From assembly GCA_903901045.1 (NCBI GenBank), contig CAIUPP010000109.1, positions 25,936 to 89,935 on the forward strand: a stretch of 64,000 nucleotides of DNA, written 5' to 3'. The notes below the pieces were generated by a model. The model was not told where the DNA came from and made no database searches. It saw only the letters and a program-made list of their open reading frames with translations. The translations under genes were made by a program, and so were the position numbers. This document shows positions 53,476 through 62,490 of this stretch, in pieces (positions within the stretch are counted from its first letter, which is position 1; each line of letters opens with the position of its first letter). The DNA comes from an uncultured Planctomycetota bacterium (lineage in GTDB: Bacteria > Planctomycetota > Brocadiia > CAIUPP01).

Positions 53476-56400
53476 ATGAGTCGTTCAGGCCTAGGGGCCG
53501 TGTTGGTTTCGCTCGCGCTTGCCGGACTTGCCGCCACGGCGTCGGCGAAAGCGACCATCGCCGAAAAGACCGTCGAAGGGCAGACGCAGGTCGTTCTGGA
53601 GAATGAATTCATCCGGATCGCCTTCACGCCCACCCTGGGCGGAGAGTGCACGGAGTGCGTCTACAAACCCGCCGACAAGTCCTTCGTCGAGCCGCGCGCC
53701 GGCGCCCTCATCGGCAACCGCGTGTGGAACTACGCCAACGACGCCCTCTATAGCCAATGGCGGAAACTTCCCTGGAGCTATGAAATTCAGCCGCGCAAGG
53801 GGGAGGTGGCCCTCCTGCTGCGCGCAGCGGGCAAGGAAAACTTCACCCACGCCACCACATTCGAGCGGCTCATTGTCCTGCGCGACGACGAAGCGATGGT
53901 CCGCATCACGTACACCTTCTCTGTCGGCCAGGAACTGATGGTGCCGGAGAAGATCGGCCTATGGTTCTTTAACATGCCGCGCGTCAGCGGCGAGCAGTCC
54001 TGCTTCACTCTCCCGCTCGATACCGGGGTACGCACGGTCGATCCCACCACCGGGGCGCGCGAAGGCTGGTTCTACAATCCGGCCCGCGGCTGGGGTGCGA
54101 TCTCCGGTCCGAGCGGCGCCGGCCTCTGCTTCAATATGGAATACCGCCGCCTCATGTGCTTCTACAGTCAGTTCGGTGGCGACGCAAGCTTGGAGTGGGC
54201 CTTCCGCACTCTGGATATCAAGAACGGCGAAAGCTTCTCCACCCAGGCGCTCCTGATTCCTTTCGCCGGCATCAAGTCGGTCTGTGGCAGCGGCAACGGC
54301 GTGGTCGCCGGCTTTGAAGCGCCCGACCGGCCCACGGCCGCCGAGGCTCAGGCCGGCCTTCAAGTCCGCGCGCTGCTCACCTCCGGCTCGGCCCAGTCCG
54401 GCGAGTTGGTCGTCTCCCTTAGGCGGTTGCCGTCAGGCGAGCTTCTACCCGTCCATCGCACAAAGCTCGCTCTCAAACCCGGCGAAGTCGCCGCCGTGAA
54501 CATGACTGCTACGCCGCCTGCGGAAGGAACATGGCTTCTCGTCGGCCAGTTCCTTCGCGATGGCCAGGAGGTCATGGACTTCATCCGGCCTGTCATTGTC
54601 GGCAAAGAGAGCGGGCCGGTCCGCATCGAGGCAAAGGAGGCGCGCCTCGGCGTCGTCACGGAGCGTTTCGAAGATCGCGCGCCTCTGACCGGAAGCGCCG
54701 CGCCGAAGGACATGGAACTCTCGATGGCCGTCGAGACGCCCCATGTCAAGTGGGCCAAGCCGTACCGGGGGGGCAAGTTGAAGGTCCTCGTTCTCACCGA
54801 CTACCTCACCGGCCGTGAGGCGGTGGAACTGGCCCAGCGGCTGGACATGGAGCTCCTCTGGGTGACCGCCGGCTCCCAGTACGAGTTGGACGATGCGGCC
54901 TGGCTCTTCGGCAAGGCGGAAGGAAGCTACCGCGTCGAACACATGAACGAGTACATCAAGCAGTGCCTCACCCGCCCCTGCGACGCCGTCATTATCGGCG
55001 GCATCTCCGCCGGCGCTTTCACCGACGAAGTGATCGAGCTCCTTCGGAAGAAGGTCAACGAAGGCATGGGCCTTGTGTACGTGACGCCTGTGAACGGGAG
55101 CGACAAGCTGTACTCTTTCCTCCCGGTGGAGAAGGAGTCCGTCCACCTGGTAGCCAACGCAACCTGGTCCGCAGCCCAGCAGCACTACATCACCAACGGC
55201 GTTCCGCTGGCCGCGCTGCCCGACACGGGTTATGCCTTGTACAAGGCCACGGGGCAGGTGCTCGCCACGGTCGGCGCCGCCCCTCTCATCGTCACGCAGG
55301 AAGGGCCCGGCAAGGGACGCGTCGCCGTCTTCACCTATAACACCAGTTGGGCGGGCCCCGGGAGCTACTCGACCGGCATCACGCCGTGGATCGAAGGGGA
55401 TACCTGCACGTTCAAGTATTGGGAATACTACTTCTCCATGTTGTCCAAAGCGCTCATCTGGGTTTCGCGCAAGGAACAGCCAGCCATGCTGAAGAGCGTG
55501 ACGGCGGACTTTACCGGCGACCCTCAGCTTGTGATAAGCCTGGACAATGCGGGTGACGCCATTCCGGCGAAGGCCTCTCTGTCCATCTCCGATGCGTACG
55601 GCGTGGCGGAGGCTTCTGCGCAGGGTCTGGACGCCCCTCTTCCCAAAGGCGATGCTACCATCCGGCTCAAACTGCCGGAGACGCTTGCGGGCGGCCGGCA
55701 TTTTGCCGACGTCATCCTCAAGGACCCAGAGGGCAGGGTGATCACTTGGGGATCGGCCATGTTCCGCACCCCCGAACCGGTCAAGATTGCGAAGATCAGC
55801 TTTGACAACCGCGCGTACTATCCCGGCGACACCGCCAGGGCGACGGTCACGCTGACGGCGGGCGACCCGGCGCACCCGGTGCTTCTCTCGGGTCAGTTCG
55901 TGGACGCCCTGGACCGCGTCCTGTTCCGCATCGACGGCAGGAAATTGGAGGACGTGAAGCAGACGACGGTTACCTTCGATCTGCCGATCGGCAGACCGCT
56001 GGCCACCACGGCCACATTCCGGGTCACGGCGTATGTGGACGAGCGTCCCGCCTCGGTGGCGCAGGCCACCGTCATCACCTTCCCGGAACGTTTCGCGCAG
56101 CGAGGCTGGGACGACTGGCACGGCGCGGTCTGGGGCAACCCGACCGGCTCCTACGTGCGGGAATATCTGGTCCCCGGCTACGCGAAAGCGTACCATGACT
56201 ACGGGATATCCTCCGTCTTCAGCACCGCCAACTGGCGCAATGCGCGGGAGTATGAATGGCCAATCCGCGCGGGATTCCAGATCATGCCGATGAGCGTCTC
56301 CCAGGGCTACATTAACGTCGGCCATGTGGCCCCCGAGGGCAAGCTTACCTTTGTGCAGCAGCAACAGAAATACCAGGAGACCCACGACAAGAAATATCTT

Positions 56401-58389
56401 GTCCGTCCGGTCTGCCTCAACAGCGAGGCCGACCTCGAACCACTCGCCAAGCAACTCCGCGAGTTGGCGGACTACTGCGGCTGGCTTGAGCCGATCGGCT
56501 ACAACCTCGGCGACGAGATGAGCACCACCTACTACCTCACCCCCTTCGACTACGACTTCCACCCCGACGCCCTTGCCGCATTTCGTATCTGGCTGAAGGA
56601 GCGCTACACTACTCTGGACGCCCTGAATAAGGAGTGGGACGCCCACTTCGCCACATGGGACGCCGTCATGCCTATGACCGCCCTGGAGGTGAAAGCGCGC
56701 GCCAACTACGCTCCCTGGGCGGACCACCGGCAGTTCATGGAAGTCTCTTTCGCCCGCTTCTTCGACTGGACGCGCGACCGGCTCCGCGAGCGCGACCCGC
56801 GCGCGCGCATCGGCCTGTCCGGCAGCCAGGCGGCGGAGGCCTATGGCGGCTACGATTGGTCGCTGGTCATCAAGTCCTTTGACTTCATCCAGAACTACAC
56901 GCATTGCAACACCTCGATTATGCAGCGCTCCTTCGGCCCCAATGTTCCTCGTGCTCCCTGGTACGGTTACGGCTGGCGCAATCCGGAGTTGCGCGGATTT
57001 CTCTGGAGATGCCTCCTCGATGGGAACATGGGCGGTTCCTATTTCAACGCCCCCTCCATGCTGCGCCCGGACCTCCTACCGAGCGAGTGCGCCGCCGACG
57101 CTCGCGGCGTTTCGGAGGAGTTCCAGCGCGGACTGGCTAAACTCCTCGGCAACTGTCCCCGCATCTCCGATATTGGCATCCACTATTCCCAACCGAGCAT
57201 CCGCGGCGCCTACATTACCGGCTCCGAAGCCATCTTCCGCGATGACCGCGCCGGCTGGATCAGCGCCGTCGAAGACCTCGGCTTCCAGTGCGAGTTGCTC
57301 TCCTCTTCTCAACTGGAGGCCGGCGAACTGGCGAAGCGCAACTATCGCGCCTTCATTCTTCCCTGTTCCGTCGCGCTCTCGGACAAAGAAGCCGCCGCTC
57401 TGCGTCAGTACGTGGAGGCGGGCGGCCTGCTCATCGCCGACGCCAAACTCGGCCTCATGGACGAGCACTGCAAGACCCGCTCCAAGTCCCTGCTCGAAGA
57501 ACTCTTCGGCATCAGCCGGGACAAGGTGGACCCCTCGGTTTCCGCTCGTGAGGGGGAGGCTCGTTTCACGCGCGACAGCGGACAATGCAAATTGAGCGAC
57601 CTGAGGGTGGATGTCAGCGTGGCGGAGCCGGAGCTGAGAACCGGGGATGGCGAGGCGTTCGGCATCCACGGAAGAGCGCCCGTCGCCGTCGTTCGGAAGG
57701 CAGGCAAGGGCGTCACCGTGTTCCTCAACTTCTTCATGGACTCCTATCCGCAACGACGCGGCCTGAACATCGAAACGCCGTTGCGAAACGTCCTCGCAAA
57801 CCTGCTTCGGTTGAACGGCGTAGAACCCTCAGCCAAGGTGGAAATCGCGGGCGATCCCAAGGCGCATCTGCTCACTGTGCGGTACAGGAACGGCAACGCA
57901 CTTTGCATTGCCGCGATGCGGGAATACGACGGCAAGCAGGCCGATACGCAAGCGACCTTGAACCTCGCATTCCCGACGCCCGGGTTTGTTTATGACCTTC
58001 GCCAGGGCAAAGCGCTCGGCCGCTCCGGCTCCGCCGCCTCCTCCGTCCTGCCCGGCGAGGCCGCCGTCTTTGCCGTCATGCCGTACGAGGTGAAATCCGT
58101 CGCGGTCGCTCCCAAGGCTGCGAGCGCAGCCGCCGGCGCCCCGGTGCAGTACGAAGTGTCCATCCCGGAGGCGCGGGGGCAGTCCCCGCTGCACATCCTT
58201 CTCGTGGAGGTGCTCGGCCCCGACGGCAATGCGCGTCCTCATTACGGCGCCAAGCTTGTCGCGAGCGACGGAAAAGCCGCCGGCGAATTCGTTCCGGCCT
58301 TCAACGATCCGCCCGGCCGATGGACCATCCGCGCCACGGACTTCATCAGCCGCGTCTCCGGCGTGGCAACCGTCGAATTGCGACCGTAG
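53476..58389 (+). CDS. Giant secreted GH42-like multidomain protein
   Basis: The 1637-residue protein has a signal peptide (about 1-24) and an N-terminal beta-sandwich (about 27-290). Between about 433 and 625 lies a ThuA/GATase-1-like alpha/beta domain (GGKLKVLVLTDYLTG, DAVIIGGISAG). A beta-sandwich follows at about 660-860. A GH42-type TIM barrel (about 865-1200) contains YNLGDEMSTT near 1010, a likely catalytic-acid strand, and FRIWLKERYTTLDALNKEW, a GH42 landmark. Another GATase/trimerisation-like domain (about 1215-1430, QYVEAGGLLIADAK) and a C-terminal beta domain complete it. It probably cleaves beta-galactoside-like bonds outside the cell. Two GATase-like modules in one chain are unusual. 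AGGAGATAAG precedes the ATG. Confidence 0.8.
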   Translation: MSRSGLGAVLVSLALAGLAATASAKATIAEKTVEGQTQVVLENEFIRIAFTPTLGGECTECVYKPADKSFVEPRAGALIGNRVWNYANDALYSQWRKLPWSYEIQPRKGEVALLLRAAGKENFTHATTFERLIVLRDDEAMVRITYTFSVGQELMVPEKIGLWFFNMPRVSGEQSCFTLPLDTGVRTVDPTTGAREGWFYNPARGWGAISGPSGAGLCFNMEYRRLMCFYSQFGGDASLEWAFRTLDIKNGESFSTQALLIPFAGIKSVCGSGNGVVAGFEAPDRPTAAEAQAGLQVRALLTSGSAQSGELVVSLRRLPSGELLPVHRTKLALKPGEVAAVNMTATPPAEGTWLLVGQFLRDGQEVMDFIRPVIVGKESGPVRIEAKEARLGVVTERFEDRAPLTGSAAPKDMELSMAVETPHVKWAKPYRGGKLKVLVLTDYLTGREAVELAQRLDMELLWVTAGSQYELDDAAWLFGKAEGSYRVEHMNEYIKQCLTRPCDAVIIGGISAGAFTDEVIELLRKKVNEGMGLVYVTPVNGSDKLYSFLPVEKESVHLVANATWSAAQQHYITNGVPLAALPDTGYALYKATGQVLATVGAAPLIVTQEGPGKGRVAVFTYNTSWAGPGSYSTGITPWIEGDTCTFKYWEYYFSMLSKALIWVSRKEQPAMLKSVTADFTGDPQLVISLDNAGDAIPAKASLSISDAYGVAEASAQGLDAPLPKGDATIRLKLPETLAGGRHFADVILKDPEGRVITWGSAMFRTPEPVKIAKISFDNRAYYPGDTARATVTLTAGDPAHPVLLSGQFVDALDRVLFRIDGRKLEDVKQTTVTFDLPIGRPLATTATFRVTAYVDERPASVAQATVITFPERFAQRGWDDWHGAVWGNPTGSYVREYLVPGYAKAYHDYGISSVFSTANWRNAREYEWPIRAGFQIMPMSVSQGYINVGHVAPEGKLTFVQQQQKYQETHDKKYLVRPVCLNSEADLEPLAKQLRELADYCGWLEPIGYNLGDEMSTTYYLTPFDYDFHPDALAAFRIWLKERYTTLDALNKEWDAHFATWDAVMPMTALEVKARANYAPWADHRQFMEVSFARFFDWTRDRLRERDPRARIGLSGSQAAEAYGGYDWSLVIKSFDFIQNYTHCNTSIMQRSFGPNVPRAPWYGYGWRNPELRGFLWRCLLDGNMGGSYFNAPSMLRPDLLPSECAADARGVSEEFQRGLAKLLGNCPRISDIGIHYSQPSIRGAYITGSEAIFRDDRAGWISAVEDLGFQCELLSSSQLEAGELAKRNYRAFILPCSVALSDKEAAALRQYVEAGGLLIADAKLGLMDEHCKTRSKSLLEELFGISRDKVDPSVSAREGEARFTRDSGQCKLSDLRVDVSVAEPELRTGDGEAFGIHGRAPVAVVRKAGKGVTVFLNFFMDSYPQRRGLNIETPLRNVLANLLRLNGVEPSAKVEIAGDPKAHLLTVRYRNGNALCIAAMREYDGKQADTQATLNLAFPTPGFVYDLRQGKALGRSGSAASSVLPGEAAVFAVMPYEVKSVAVAPKAASAAAGAPVQYEVSIPEARGQSPLHILLVEVLGPDGNARPHYGAKLVASDGKAAGEFVPAFNDPPGRWTIRATDFISRVSGVATVELRP

Positions 58390-58455
58390 ACTGGTGAAGG
58401 CCCTCTTGATAACTTGTTTCAGCCGTCTTGGCAGGAACCTATAGTGGAGAACGTC

Positions 58456-59211
58456 ATGCTTCATAGCCACAAGTGGGAAGAGCTTCTTCCCGAGGAGTTC
58501 AATGAGGAACTCCAACGGGCGCCGATTGCGTATTGGGCGTGCGGAGGAATGGAGGAACACGGCCTTCATAATGCGCTGGGGGTGGACCTTTACCTCGCTT
58601 ACGATATTTGCCTCCGCGCCGTAGGCATCTCAGGCGGGATCGTGTTTCCGCCGGTTCCGTGCGCGCCCGCCGGCTGGCCGTCCTATTCGCGCGAAGCGCT
58701 CCGAAGCGGCAAACACCAGCTCTATCCGCCCAGCCTTTGGGTCAGCCGCGAGCTCTGCGAGTCCCTTTACACCGAAATTCTTGAATCCATCGCTGACCTC
58801 GGCTTCAAGTCCTGTATTGCGCTTGGCCTCCACGAGCCGGCCCTTCTCCTCCTGCGCCAAATTGAAGAGAAGCAGGGCGCGCGAATCAAGAACATGAAGT
58901 TCTGGGGCGGGTCGGACCGCGTCAACCTGGACCTGATAGGGCTCGGAAAGATCCGGCCCGAAGACCGTGATCTGGCGGTCCATGCGGGCATGCTGGAGAC
59001 CTCGCTCGTCGCTGCATGCCGGCCCGATTGGGTGGATCTTCGCCGTGTGGACCGGACGTCAAGCAGCCCGCTGCCGCTGCAATTGAAAGCGTCCACTCCG
59101 GGACAGATTGCGCTCGTCGCGCAGGCAACAGCCGAGTTCGGAGAGGCGCGGCTGAGCGTTGTCAGCGAACGTGTCGCCCGATGCGCGCTCGACATGGCAG
59201 CCTCAAAATAA
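58456..59211 (+). CDS. Creatininase-family amidohydrolase
   Basis: The 251-residue protein has the creatininase core ACGGMEEHGLHNALGVDLYLA near residues 30-50, whose Glu, His and Asp are the expected metal ligands, and IALGLHEPALLLL further on where the family has GNGGN. The replacement of GNGGN by GLHEP is notable, so activity may be altered or absent. Such genes often accompany sugar dehydrogenases in PVC genomes; hydrolysis of a lactam or cyclic amide or sugar lactone is possible. The start ATG 58456 has GGAG 7 nt upstream; the ORF opens at 58414. Confidence 0.78.
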   Translation: MLHSHKWEELLPEEFNEELQRAPIAYWACGGMEEHGLHNALGVDLYLAYDICLRAVGISGGIVFPPVPCAPAGWPSYSREALRSGKHQLYPPSLWVSRELCESLYTEILESIADLGFKSCIALGLHEPALLLLRQIEEKQGARIKNMKFWGGSDRVNLDLIGLGKIRPEDRDLAVHAGMLETSLVAACRPDWVDLRRVDRTSSSPLPLQLKASTPGQIALVAQATAEFGEARLSVVSERVARCALDMAASK

Positions 59212-59229
59212 GAGGAAGGAAAGAACAGC

Positions 59230-60285
59230 ATGATTCGCATGGGAATGATCGGCTGCGGCTCAATGGCCGACCGGCACATCAGCGCGCTGGCCCCGCTGCA
59301 GGGCCGGATGCGCTTCACCGCGTTTGCGGATATTGAACTGCCGCGGGCGCAAAGGCTTGCCTCCTCTGTGGCAGGGGCCGTCGCCGCCGAGAACTACAGG
59401 GACATCTTCGACCACGTCGATGCCATCATCATCGCCCTGCCGCATGATCTCCACCACCAGGTCGGCATGGACTGCCTGAGGGCCGGAAAGCATGTTCTGA
59501 TGGAGAAGCCGCTGGCGCTAACCGAAGCGCAGTGTCTGGAGTTGATCGCGGCGGATCGGTCGCCGGAGCCGGTCCTGATGTTGGGCTATGTGATGCGCCA
59601 CCATCCGCTGTGGAAGCAGATGGGCGAGTACATCCGCCAGCGGACCTATGGAGAGGCGTTTCACGTCTCGATATGGACTGAGCAGTACACCGACGCCTCA
59701 CAGGGCGCTTGGATCGGTCAGGCGAAGCGGCTCGGAGGCGGCCAGCTTTTCAGCCATGGCTGCCACTACATTGATCTGCTCCTGGACTGGCTTGGCGATC
59801 CTGTTTGCGGCACGCACATAGGCACCCGCCTAGGCACCCCCTGGATGGAACGGGAAGGCACCAGCAATGTCAGCCTGAAATTCAAGAGCGGGGCCACGGC
59901 GTACCACTTCGGCACCTGGGGGGCGCGCGGGTCGCGGCTGGGCTATGCCGCGCATGCACATTGCACTGAAGGCATGCTCGAACTTGACCATGCCGAAGGG
60001 ACGATCACGCTGCACCGCGATAAGTCCGGCGGCGACCTGCCCGCGCTGGAGGCGTTGGCGTTCAAGGGAGAAGCGCCGAAGGACATCAATAAGGTCGTCG
60101 TCTACCGATGCTCGGGGGCGGACAAGCGCCGGAAGGCCGTGGTTCAGCAAATCGAGGCGTTCCTCGATTGCATCGAGAAGAAGATGAAACCGGATATCAG
60201 CGCACAAGCTTCTCTGCGCAGCCTTCAGGTCATATGGAAGCTGTATGAAGCGGAGGAGGGCATGGTGGTGGCTGACCTGCGATAG
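59230..60285 (+). CDS. Gfo/Idh/MocA-family oxidoreductase (cluster B, first)
   Basis: The 351-residue protein has the Rossmann start IRMGMIGCGSMADRHISAL, FADIELPRAQRLA, LMEKPLALTEAQ with the conserved Lys, and GGQLFSHGCHYIDLLLDWLGDP with the catalytic-type His. It is cytoplasmic. GAGGAAGG lies upstream. It starts 19 nt after the creatininase-family gene, so the two are one transcript. The substrate is unknown. Confidence 0.9.
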   Translation: MIRMGMIGCGSMADRHISALAPLQGRMRFTAFADIELPRAQRLASSVAGAVAAENYRDIFDHVDAIIIALPHDLHHQVGMDCLRAGKHVLMEKPLALTEAQCLELIAADRSPEPVLMLGYVMRHHPLWKQMGEYIRQRTYGEAFHVSIWTEQYTDASQGAWIGQAKRLGGGQLFSHGCHYIDLLLDWLGDPVCGTHIGTRLGTPWMEREGTSNVSLKFKSGATAYHFGTWGARGSRLGYAAHAHCTEGMLELDHAEGTITLHRDKSGGDLPALEALAFKGEAPKDINKVVVYRCSGADKRRKAVVQQIEAFLDCIEKKMKPDISAQASLRSLQVIWKLYEAEEGMVVADLR

Positions 60286-60292
60286 TGCCCGC

Positions 60293-60388
60293 TGCGAGCG
60301 GCGGAAGGCCGCCGGGGAATGCGCCCGGTCTTCGACAATCCGCCCAGCCGATGGACCGTCCGCGCCATCGGCTTCATCAGCCGCGTCT
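60293..60388 (+). pseudogene. Fossil of a GH42-like gene 3' end
   Basis: These 96 nt align with the end of the giant gene (58258-58357). From 60330 to 60388, 52 of 59 bases match 58299-58357. Before that the match continues (GCGAGCG.CGGAA...GCCGCCGG) with single-base gaps that break the reading frame. It sits between the oxidoreductase stop and the next gene's start, so a paralogue of the giant gene once ended here or its end was copied. Confidence 0.7.
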
Positions 60389-60417
60389 GCTGGTTTCGCC
60401 ATAAAGAGAGAGTTCGC

Positions 60418-62397
60418 ATGGATTGGCACCGTCCCGAGAAAGCGCGTCTTGCCGTGTGCGAAAGTGGAAAGGACCTCGTCGTCGGTTGCCAATATTGGGA
60501 GGTCCGCCACAGTTCCGAAGCGGGCGGCAACCTTTCCAGCATCCTCTTTCCGCACGGCTCAGGCAAGAACGTCCTCGCCGCCCCATGCCTCACCGAGGTC
60601 CGCACGTTCCACCGTGGGGCATTGAAGTCCTATCAAACCCGCACGCTCGCCGGGGCGAGATCATCTCTTTCCTACTCCTTGACCGGTGACGCCGCGTGCA
60701 TCGAGAGCGAAAGCCCGCTGATGACAGCGGAAGGGGAAGTCCTCCCGGCAACCTGCCGGCATCGGTTTGAGTATCACCCCTGGGGCTATATACGCCAGCG
60801 CGTGGTGCTGACCTTCACGAAACCACTCCCGGACGCTCACGGAGTCATGATTGCGCGTCCCATCGTCTCGCCGCACTTGAACGAGTTCGGGCTGCGGCCG
60901 GCGCACACGGAGCCGAACGACTGGCGCAGGCATTGCTGGCTGCGGCAATGGCACAAGTTCTCCGCCGGCGCGAGCATCCATGACTACGGCGCCATCGCGA
61001 GATCGAACATGCCGCTCTACTTCACTTTCCTCCAGCGCGGAGTCGAGGGGTTCGACTGGTTCCTCGGCAACAACATCGACCAGTGGCACCGCCAGATTGC
61101 CGGCGTCGAGCACTCCAATGAGTTCATGGTTAACTATCGGACACAACCCGAGGGTTACGAGGTGCGGATCTGCCCCTTGAGTTACTTCCCGCCGCGCGTG
61201 ACGCTGAAGGGAACCTACACGTTCGACTTTTTCATGGGCCTCCCGTTCGTCCAGGAACGCGTCCGGCCGCTTGTCAGGGCCATCGGCAGCCTGCTTGTGG
61301 CAAGACAAGACCGCCGCGGCACGCGTTTCCCGGGCATTGAGACGGTTCGCAATGAAGGGAAACAGGGCGTTCAACTGGCGCGGCTCCATGACGACGGCCC
61401 AGGCCCGGACGGGCTCTTCTGGCGCGACGGCGCCTATCCGCCGTATCCGCCGCAGCGGATGAGAGAGATGGACCGTTGCCTCCGCCGTTGCCATCAAAGC
61501 GGAATCCGGGTCGTGCCCTATTTCTCCTTGCACGAGTTCCATCCCGACGTGCCGCCTTTCGGGCGGAAAGCGAAGGAATGGCAGCGAGTCACCGACGCCG
61601 CCGGCCGGATGATTCACAATCCCACCGACCAAGGGGAGTTCGGCGCGCAGATGTGCCTCGCTTCCGGCTGGCTGGACTTTCGCAAGAAGACGATTGACGT
61701 GGCGCTCCGCCATCATGCCTTCGACGGCATCTACTATGACTGGACTATGGCGATGCCCTGTCTTCACAAGGGCCATCGCCCCTACGCGCACTGGGATGTG
61801 GAGGAGTTCATTGACCTGCTGGAATGGACGCGGGGGCGCGTCGGCCCTGACGGCACAATTTACCTGCACATGTCCGCCGTACCGTTCGCCATCGCGCAGA
61901 ACCTCGCCAACAGCATTCTAACCTTTGAGGAGTATTCGCCTGCCAGGGTCCACCCGGACATGTTCCCGCCTTCCTCGCAGTACATGAAGAGCTGCATGCA
62001 AGGGGTGCTTCCGATGGAGGAGGGGGGGAAGCGGCCGAGGCTCTTCGCGTTATGCGCCCTGCTGAACCATCTCGCGCCGGATTCCAGGCATCCAGAATTT
62101 CTGAAGGTCTTCAAGGCCATTTCCAGAATCGATTTCACCAGGTACACGAACTTCGAAAATCACCGCACACGGGCCGTGCGGACGACGCACACCGATGTCC
62201 GCGCTGCCGTGTATTGGAACAGGGAGGAGGCCATGATTCTGCTGGCCAACCTCTCGACGAAACGTTGCCGGTTCACATGGAAGGCGCTCCCCCGATATCT
62301 GGGTTGGGGACGCGACGGCTATCATGTGAAGGGAAAGGGCTGCGGCGAATTGCCGGGGCTCGGCTTTAAGTATATCGTGTTGAAACGGACAAGCTGA
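60418..62397 (+). CDS. Glycoside hydrolase-like protein (DUF6259-type)
   Basis: The 659-residue protein has no signal peptide. An N-terminal beta-rich domain (to about 330) precedes a TIM-barrel-type region. GIRVVPYFSLHEFHPD, HHAFDGIYYDWTMAMPC (an Asp on the strand end, as in the LamG-GH pair), GTIYLHMSAVPFAI and NSILTFEEYSPARVHPDMF are the landmarks, similar in order to the LamG-GH proteins of cluster A. It is probably a cytoplasmic glycosidase. The ORF opens at 60319, but the first 33 codons are the fossil described above. I chose ATG 60418; its ribosome site (AGAGAG) is weak. Confidence 0.75.
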   Translation: MDWHRPEKARLAVCESGKDLVVGCQYWEVRHSSEAGGNLSSILFPHGSGKNVLAAPCLTEVRTFHRGALKSYQTRTLAGARSSLSYSLTGDAACIESESPLMTAEGEVLPATCRHRFEYHPWGYIRQRVVLTFTKPLPDAHGVMIARPIVSPHLNEFGLRPAHTEPNDWRRHCWLRQWHKFSAGASIHDYGAIARSNMPLYFTFLQRGVEGFDWFLGNNIDQWHRQIAGVEHSNEFMVNYRTQPEGYEVRICPLSYFPPRVTLKGTYTFDFFMGLPFVQERVRPLVRAIGSLLVARQDRRGTRFPGIETVRNEGKQGVQLARLHDDGPGPDGLFWRDGAYPPYPPQRMREMDRCLRRCHQSGIRVVPYFSLHEFHPDVPPFGRKAKEWQRVTDAAGRMIHNPTDQGEFGAQMCLASGWLDFRKKTIDVALRHHAFDGIYYDWTMAMPCLHKGHRPYAHWDVEEFIDLLEWTRGRVGPDGTIYLHMSAVPFAIAQNLANSILTFEEYSPARVHPDMFPPSSQYMKSCMQGVLPMEEGGKRPRLFALCALLNHLAPDSRHPEFLKVFKAISRIDFTRYTNFENHRTRAVRTTHTDVRAAVYWNREEAMILLANLSTKRCRFTWKALPRYLGWGRDGYHVKGKGCGELPGLGFKYIVLKRTS

Positions 62398-62490
62398 GTG
62401 GATGAACGTGGGCAGGACGGGTGGCTGTTTCAAGAACCAATGGGCGATGCGTAACTATATTGCCCCTACAGCTTCTGGCAGGAGAAGGAA

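Noticed and set aside
54445-56904. 819-residue minus-strand ORF within the giant GH gene
   Set aside because: It is a shadow of the GH42-like protein, with composition typical of antisense frames in GC-rich genes.
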